The translations under genes were made by a program, and so were the position numbers. Positions 56,853 to 64,000 of a DNA stretch of 64,000 bases are shown one piece after another (position 1 is the stretch's first letter; every line of letters begins with the position of its first letter). This DNA is from Prinsepia uniflora. Its lineage: Eukaryota > Streptophyta > Magnoliopsida > Rosales > Rosaceae. The notes under the pieces are model-generated. The model worked only from the letters and a program-made list of their open reading frames with translations. It made no database searches and was not told where the DNA came from. The DNA lies in assembly GCA_032719365.1 (NCBI GenBank), contig CM064871.1, positions 60,710,416-60,774,415 of the forward strand. Reading direction: 5' to 3'.

Positions 56853-58340
56853 GCTTAAAATAGGCGTTAAAATAAATTCGTAATTCAAGTATATACATAT
56901 TTTAAACCCCTTTTGTGTCATTTTAGTATTGGTAAATAGGGATTATGGAATATTAATAATATGTTAGTGAGAAAGAATAATGAATAATCAAATAATGAAC
57001 TAATTAATAAATTAATGAATATATAAATAGATAATAAATTAATTAAAGAATAAATGAATAAAAGAATAAAAGAATAAAGATGAGGGGTTTTTAGGGATTG
57101 TCATCATACAAATACAAGTAAAAACATATATAAACTAATTCTATTTCTATTTTAACCTTTATACAAGTGGACTTTTCTTAAACACAAAATTTACCAACAC
57201 GCATTTGTAAATATTCGAATCAATCACGAAATCTTACCTTCACAAACTCATATTTCTTCAAACATTTTTCATATTATAAATGCACCAAACATCAGCTTTT
57301 TACTTATAATACGATTTACCTTAAGTTTGTGATTTAATGCGTCGAATAACGGTCATACATTAAATCTCTTCAACTCTACTCTAAATGCCCCGAATAGCGG
57401 ATCAACATTTAGTTTCGAAATGAAGACTAAACTCTAAAATGTAAGAAGTAAATGATTTTTAGAAAGTAAAACACATGGAGATTATTTTCAATTTTCACAA
57501 AAGATAGAAGGGAAAAACCAACACATATATTGGATTATAAATAGAACCAATAACAAATGAAAGAGTTTAAGAGGATGGAGAGCAAATGTTACACTTTCAG
57601 AATGGATGAAATTAATGGATTGTTTTTCACAAGGAACACCGAACATCGACTGGAACCTTGTGAAGATGGAAAGGATAAAACAAAAGAAATTCGGAACTTG
57701 AACTCTTAGAATTTGTATTGGAAATATTTTTCCATAGTTTCTCCTAAGGAAGGCTCATGCTGACAATCAGACGCAAGGAAGTGGTTCGGCTGAGAGCAGT
57801 TGAAAATCAGACTCTGAATTCGGTAGGTAGCCGCTGACAGAGAGTGGGTGAGTTGGTGAGCTGATGCTGACAAGAAGTACTGACTTTCAGCGCACGCGCG
57901 CCAAGGCTGACTGCGTAGTTCAGTACACGCGCGCCGAAAGTAGGATGTGGGCTTCGGTAGCTATCTGCTGGCGTCAGTTCTGGGAGGCTTGGATTTCCGA
58001 TTGGACTTGGGCTCGGTGTCTGTGCTGCTGGGTTGGAACAAAAACGTATTTGGGCTTCTGGATTCTTGGGCTGCAGCTGGGCACATCAAATGGATTGGGC
58101 TGCACCTGAAATTTAAAATTAATTAATATAATTTTACAGAATTTCGTCCATAATTTCTTCGTTATAACTCCTATCGGGACGATTCTTTCGCCAAAACGCT
58201 CCAAATTCCAAACTTTATTTATTTCTACAAAAATATCACAAAATATATTATTTTCTCCAATTGTTTATTATTTTAATATTAAAAATTAAGTATAAAGGGT
58301 ATAAAATAATATAAAATAATACTTAATTAACGACCTATCA
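56842..58340 (-). mobile_element. 3' LTR of the Athila-like element, about 1.5 kb
   Basis: Minus strand TGATAGGTCGTTAATTAAG at 58340, preceded by a purine tract AAGTGTGGGGGTATT, and ending TATCAACGCA at 56842; ends TG...CA. AT-rich, unlike the Tekay-type LTRs. The partner LTR lies beyond the window, so borders rest on end motifs only. Confidence 0.65.
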
Positions 58341-59245
58341 AATACCCCCACACTTAAACTTTGTTAGTCCCTAGAAAATACTAAAATTAAACTACGAAGT
58401 CAAAACAAGTAAACCCTTAACCATTTTTCTCAAAATTGCATTATTATCATGGCATCAAAGATTTTCACTTAAAGCATTTAAACATATGGAATTCAAGAGT
58501 TAATACATTGTAACAAAATGTTTTAACAAGTAAGATAATGAGTAAATATGGTGAAATGGATCTCAACATGAATAAAACAAGTATGAATCAACTCACAAGT
58601 ATATGCACTCATAAATTCACTCAATTTTGTAAGGGTTTGTGTTTGCACTCAAAATATGTGAGAAAAATACTCACATAATATAAATAAAGTACTTTTGCAA
58701 AATCTCAAATAAGCACCTCAAGATAAAAACAAAATATATTTGCACAAATGAGCCAAAACCATAAGCTTACTCAAGTGATTGACTCAACTAATCAAAATTT
58801 ACCATCTTAAGGATCATAAGGTTTTTACGAAGGTTGTAATGGGGCTAAGTTTAGAGGCAAGGAATGTATAGGATAAGTGGTGCTCAAATTCGTTCCAAGA
58901 CTCAATAGACTTCCAAAATGTATCATAACTTCCCAAGTTTAGTGCAATAATGTCAGTAATTCATCCCTTCGAACATAGGCCTAATTTCATCATGTTGGGC
59001 CTCGAATTCATTTTTTGTGTTGGATTTATGAATGTAAAGGACTTAACTCAAACCTTATTACCTTGATAAAGGCTCAAAACATTTTTTTTCTTTTTTCATT
59101 TTTTTTTCATTTATCAAAGTAATAATATGTGTTAATAATACAACAATTTTTGAGTAAGTAAATCCACATAATACACATAAAAATCTTCAAAACATCATCT
59201 TTTTTTTTCTTCGCACTATCTTTATGTCTTCAACCGAGTCCTTAG
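58341..59245 (-). mobile_element. 3' non-coding region of the Athila-like element (part 1)
   Basis: AT-rich, no frame. Athila-type elements have long non-coding stretches between pol and the 3' LTR. Confidence 0.55.
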
Positions 59246-60446
59246 TGTCACGACTCAGCCCATCTAACACAATATTGCCCGCTTTGAGCCCAGCCCTCAC
59301 GGTTTTGTTTTCGGGGAGCTCACGTGTAACTTCCTAGTAGGTCACCCATCATGGGATTGCACCAACCTCAACTCACTTAACTTTGGGGTTCCAATCCCCC
59401 CCAAAGCCACTGAGCTCCCAAAAAGGCCTTGTGTTAGATAGATACGTGCCCACACATATAAGGCGCTTCACCTTTCCCTCCCCGAGCGATGTGGGATCGT
59501 TCACCGATCTTACCTTTCCAAGCTCACGGGTCTTGCTTCTCAAGCTCACGGGTCTTGCTCACCGTTCTTGCTTCCAAGACCGGGTCTTACAATCCACCCC
59601 CCTTGGGGCCCAACGTCCTCGCTGGCACACTTCCGGTCAGGGTCCGGCTATTATACCATTTTATCACGACCCGACCCATCTAACACAATATTGTCCGCTT
59701 TGGGCCCAGCCCTCACGGTTTTGCTTTTGGGAGCTCACGTGTAACTTCCACAGTAGGTCACCCATCATGGGATTGCACCAGCCTCAACTCACTTAACTTT
59801 GGGGTTCCAATCCCCCCCAAAGCCACTGAGCTCCGAAAAGGCCTTGTGTTAGATAGATACGTGCCCACACATATAAGGTGCTTCACCTTTCCCTCCCCGA
59901 GCGATGTGGGATCGTTCACCGATCTTACCTTTCCAAGATCACGGGTCTTGCTCACCGTTCTTGCTTCTCAAGCTCACGGGTCTTGCTCACCGTTCTTGCT
60001 TCTAAGACCGGGTCTTACAATCCACCTCCCTTGGGGCCTAGTGTCCTCGCTGGCACACTTTCGGTCAGGGTCCGGCTCTGATACCATTCTGTCACGACCC
60101 AGCCCATCTAACACAATATTGTCCGCTTTAGGCCCAGCCCTCACGGTTTTGTTTTCGGGAGCTCACGTGTAGCTTCCCAGTAGGTCACCCATCATGGGAT
60201 TGCACCAGCCTTAACTCACTTAACTTTGGGGTTCCAATCCCCCCCAAAGCCACTGAGCTCCCAAAAGGCCTTGTGTTAGATAGATACGTGCCCACACATA
60301 TAAGGTGCTTCACCTTTCCCTCCCCGAGCGATGTGGGATCGTTCACCGATCTTACCTTTCCAAGCTCACGGGTCTTTCTCACCGTTCTTGCTTCTCAAGC
60401 TCACGGGTCTTGCTCACCGTTCTTGCTTCCAAGACCGGGTCTTACA
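59246..60446 (-). mobile_element. Cassandra TRIM, tandem form LTR-int-LTR-int-LTR
   Basis: Three LTRs: 59246-59591, 59662-60019 and 60090-60446 (about 346-358 bp), each TGTAAGACCCGGTCTT...GGGTCGTGACA on the minus strand, separated by two 70-bp internal domains. Each LTR carries 5S-rRNA-like sequence: AGTTAAGTGAGTTGAGG (box A region) and GATGGGTGACCTACTAGGAA (box C region). Internal domains hold the tRNA-Met primer site, intact in the second (TGGTATCAGAGCCGGACC, about 60070-60087) and degraded in the first. Flanks CTTAG (59241-59245) and CTTGG (60447-60451) are a one-mismatch target duplication. Cassandra encodes no protein and depends on other elements. Assigned from the 5S similarity and structure. 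Confidence 0.9.
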
Positions 60447-61358
60447 CTTGGAACAAAGGTAAAAAAATGTTTATACTAAGCTCAAGTGTTTAGATAATCA
60501 TGGTGATGAAAGAAAGGCATAAATGTGGGCTCAAAGGGGTTAAAACTAAGGGGGTCGCAATTTGTGCGCACAATATAGGGAACATGGATGTTTGAATTTG
60601 TGGTGTTAACCCTAATGCCTTAATCATATCCAAAATCAGAGAGTTTATTGAGTTAAATTTTTTGAAAATCACATAGAATGAGTTCTAGTACTCTAGAGTT
60701 AATTAAAAACTATGGGAAACAGTTATAAGGCATATGTATATCAATTTGAACAAAGAACTTATGAATCGCTCATAAAAAATGTATATATAGTTCTAAAGCT
60801 CACATAAGGTTCAAATGATTCATACTTATCTTAACATGCTCGTTTATGTACCAATTTACATGCATTATCTACAAGTTATAACACTTAATCACAAAGTATT
60901 AACAAACAAATTCAAGTTGTAGTGATCATCTTTATAGCCATAACATATTTATTTCCCTTCATTATTATCATTGACAGGTTAAGGGGCAACTTAAGACTCG
61001 TAAAAATACTAAATAAAAACGAAAAAAAAAAACTCAAGAAAGCCAAAAACGAAATAATAATTTTTTTTTTTCGGGAAACTTAATAAAACAATTTAATTGC
61101 AAAATAAAAATTGTAAACCATTCCCCCACACTTAAATTCTACATTGTCCTAAATGTAAGAATTAGAAAGTAATTTGAACATAGAATTAAAGTAAGGAAGA
61201 TGATTTACGAAAACGAAATAAGAAAAACATGAAATAAACAAAGTAAAAGAAAGTGAAAGGCTGAAAGAAAGCAAATCTGCATTGATGACTCCTTCACAAC
61301 CTGGGAACGCATTGTGTTGCCTCCCAACAAGCGCTTGATCCAGCCTAGACCAAGTGCT
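60447..61358 (-). mobile_element. 3' non-coding region of the Athila-like element (part 2)
   Basis: AT-rich stretch without frames. A second AAGTGTGGGGG purine block at 61122-61133 (minus) resembles the one next to the LTR. Near 61305-61340 the GTTGGGAGGCAACACAATGCG motif typical of the region after Athila pol. Confidence 0.55.
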
Positions 61359-62619
61359 TCATGTTGTTCTTCCGATGGGACGTCGCAGCACTCTTTCTGA
61401 CTCCACATCGTGTTCTCCAATTGCCTCAATGTAAGGCGTCAATCTGTAGCCATTGACCTTGAATTTTTTTCCAGTTCCAACATGTTTGATCTGTATGGCT
61501 CCATGGGCAAACACATTAGTAACAACAAAAGGACCTACCCATCTAGAACATAACTTACCAGGAAAGAGTCTAAGCCGGGAATTGAATATCAAAACTTTCT
61601 AGCTAATGTCAAACGTTTTACTCTTGATTTGCTTGTCATGAAATGCCTTAGTCTTCTCCTTGTAGATCAGAGTGTTTTCGAATGCATCATTCCTGATTTC
61701 CTCAAGCTCACTCAGCTGGAGCTTTCAATGAAACCTGGCGTCATCTAGCTTGATGTTGAAAGGTTTGACAGCCCACCATGTTTTGTGCTCCAGTTCCACC
61801 GGAAAGTGGCATGCTTTTCGATAGACCAACCTATAGGGTGACATCCCTATAGGAGTTTTGTAGGCTGTCATGTAGGCCCAAAGTGCATCATCCAACTGTT
61901 GGCTCCAATCCTTACGACTAGGGCCCATGGTTCTCTCTAAAATCTTCTTGATCTCCCTATTACTGACTTCAGCCATTCCACTCGTTTGAGGATGGTAAGG
62001 TGTAGAGACTCTGTGAGTGACACCATATCATTTCATTAAAGCTTCAATGATCTTGTTGCAGAAATGACTTCCTCCATCACTTATTAGGACCCGTGGGATC
62101 CCAAACCTGGAAAGAATGTTAGTTCTGAGGAAATCTGCAACAGTTTTAGAGTCATTAGTCCTGGGGGCCATAGCTTTCACCCATTTTGATACATAATCAA
62201 CAGCAAGTAAGATATAGAGATAACCATTAGACTGAGGAAATGGACCCATAAAATCAATACCCCAAACATCAAATATTTCAACAGTTAAAACATAATGTTG
62301 TGGCATTTCATCCCTTCGTCCTAAGTTTCATGATCTTTGACATTTATCACAGGCTAAACAGAATGAATGTGCATCTTTAAACAGTGTGCGCCAATATAAT
62401 CGAGATTCTAGAATTTTAAGTGCAGTTTTTCTTGATCCAAAGTGACCTCCACAAGCATGGTTATGACAAAATTTTAGGACTGACCTATGTTCAATATCAG
62501 GGACACATCTCTTAATTAGTAAATTTGCACAGTGTTTCCATAAATAAGGTCCATCCCAAACATAGTACCTAGTATGTTTCTTGAGTTTATCTTTCGATGC
62601 ACGAGTGAGAGTGGTAGGT
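61359..62619 (-). pseudogene. Athila-like integrase, broken
   Basis: Minus-strand frame with the integrase order: zinc-binding HHCC (62327-62490: CHNHACGGHFG...CLACDKC), catalytic core (61990-62300: WGIDFMGPFPQSNGYLYILL, LISDGGSHFCN, then HPQTSGMAEVSNREIKKILE), and the C-terminal FNSRLRLFPGKLCSRW and FKVNGYRLTPY segment. Length and wording fit Athila rather than the chromovirus elements nearby, and there is no chromodomain. In-frame stops lie near 62328, 62035, 61725 and 61600, so it is dead. The N-terminal side is cut at 62619 by a plus LTR; the rest of pol must lie beyond the window. Confidence 0.9.
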
Positions 62620-64000
62620 TGTAACAACCCGTACCTTTGGGAAGGGTATAAATGTAATTTTTGTAAAGTTTTGTATAGAAGGACGATTTTGCCCTTGTGA
62701 TTAGTGCGTCAAAAGTTGACTTTTTGATTTACAGGTTGGATGAGTGTTGACCCTTGACCGTGACGTAGTTTAGGACGTCACGAGTCCATAGACAGGTGGC
62801 AGGTTCAATTCGGACAATCGGAGAAAAAGTTATGACGTTCGGAAGATTGAGGGTGTTACCGTAATTTTGATTATTTGAGGAAAATGTTGACTTTTTGGTG
62901 GACTTGTGATTTTCACGTAGACTGAGGACCGTTAGATAGGTCTCGACGTCCTGAGTACAACGACAGGCGGCACGCTGTCATCGGACGTCAGACGAAATAG
63001 TTACAAGTCTGGAAAGTGTGAGGGCAAAAAGGTAATTTTAACACTAGGGGCATTTTAGTCTTTTTCTCCTCAGCCCAATCAGATCAGAACAAGTGGAATT
63101 AGTGGGTTGGGATATTTTGTGCTGAGACCATGGAGAGGTGGACACGTGGGAGAGAACCAGAGGGTTCTAGGCACGTCTAAAATGTGCACGGCCACAAAGT
63201 GTCCAATTTCAAACCGTGCACTTAGCTTCGACACAGAGAAACAGAGGGGAAGAATTGTGCGTGTTCGATCGATTCAGTGCAAGGGTGAGTAAGTTGATGA
63301 CTTGTGAGAGTGATAAAGAGACGAGGGTGAGCTACTGATCGTGTTTTGGAGCTGCAATCGTGCACGGAGGCACGACGGTGGACGACTGGAAGTTTTGGGA
63401 AAACAGAGAGGCGGTGGCACAGTGACGGTGGTTGTGCCGTGCGGAGGTTCAAACCAAGACAATAGGAGGCTCAGGTGACTGCAGGGAACCCAACGAGCAC
63501 CGTGGCACGCGGCGGTGTAGACGGCGGAGGCTGAATCGCAGGTGAGACTCGAATCCCCTGTTTTCCCGTTTTTCTTGTTTTCAAAAGTCATGGATTAGGG
63601 TTAGAGTCGAGAGATTTGGAGGTTAGGTTGAGGTTCAGGGAGGTCCTAGGAGTCGTCTAGGATGGTCGCCGTGACGGGGGAGGACCTGGGTGGCCGGCGG
63701 CCAAAACAGGGCTCACAGGCCGTCTGTTTCGAGGGTGAAATCGTGAAGTTTTAGGCTGTGATTTTCAATTGTTAGGACAGGGTTAGATTGCTAAGGATTG
63801 GACGAAGCTTCTGGGATTGGAATGGACTGAAATGGTGGAGGAATTGCAGAGAACCGGTCACGCCGGTTCAACTATGTTGAACCGGGTGACTCGAGGCAGA
63901 AGAAACACTGTAGCAGGTGCGTAAGGCCCACGCGCAGCCACTTTGGGCGGCGCGTGGGGAGGATTCCGGCCAAACTTCCATCATGGTTTTGGTTCTAAAT
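62620..64000 (+). mobile_element. LTR of the element A family, runs off the right edge
   Basis: Starts TGTAACAACCCGTACCTTTG and follows the LTR at 2501-5651 in inverse orientation: AAAGTTGACTTTTTG, two CAGGTGGCAG/CAGGCGGCAC...blocks (62790, 62960), CACGTGGGAG, a GGTGAG donor-like motif near 63540 and CCACGCGCAGCCACTTTGGG (63930). About 1.4 of 3.15 kb is visible. Whether it is a solo LTR or the start of an element cannot be seen. Confidence 0.85.

Noticed and set aside
59246..60446. Functional 5S rRNA genes
   Set aside because: Only parts of the 5S sequence are similar, embedded in TG...CA LTRs with primer sites, so this is Cassandra.

Overview
This window is nuclear DNA from a flowering plant, probably a eudicot. 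I cannot name the species. The evidence is a plant BURP-domain gene with a GT-AG intron, Ty3/gypsy retrotransposons primed by initiator tRNA-Met, a Cassandra element carrying 5S-rRNA-like LTRs, an Athila-type integrase, a plant-mobile-domain relic and a chloroplast 23S rRNA fragment. No bacterial or viral gene organisation is visible.

Only one gene looks intact: a two-exon gene on the minus strand (10512-12722) for a polygalacturonase beta-subunit-like BURP protein of about 623 residues. It lies in an AT-rich island (about 7.7-14.4 kb) that also holds a decayed plant-mobile-domain gene, a duplicated promoter-proximal sequence and the 23S fragment.

The rest is a nested retrotransposon landscape. 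1-5651: minus-strand Tekay-like gag-pol (part) with its 5' LTR. 5654-7710: a reverse transcriptase shard and two LTR pieces. 14454-18600: a near-complete solo LTR joined to a truncated LTR. 18.7-23.9 kb: a degenerate element with a 109-bp tandem array and a protein resembling the 'putative gypsy type transposon' family. 23.9-28.57 kb: a plus LTR interrupted by a minus solo LTR with a perfect 5-bp target duplication. 28.57-29.84 and probably 39.5-41.4 kb: a non-coding internal domain split by a minus-strand Tekay-like element (29845-39498). 41385-55049: two head-to-head LTRs, the right one interrupted by a complete plus-strand Tekay-like element (44641-54909). 55050-56841: LTR scraps. 56842-62619: a minus-strand Athila-like element carrying a tandem Cassandra insertion and cut by a plus LTR that runs off the right edge.

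The coding elements share one layout: gag, CCHC knuckle, protease, reverse transcriptase, RNase H, integrase and, where the end is visible, a chromodomain-like tail. All carry premature stops. Their long LTRs (2.2-3.1 kb), though from several families, share modules in the same order: W-box-rich 5' ends, a perfect or near-perfect palindrome, a CGCG-rich block, a CACTCAC...CTTCAG motif, and in most a short acidic reading frame. Those shared modules are the most interesting unexplained signal here.
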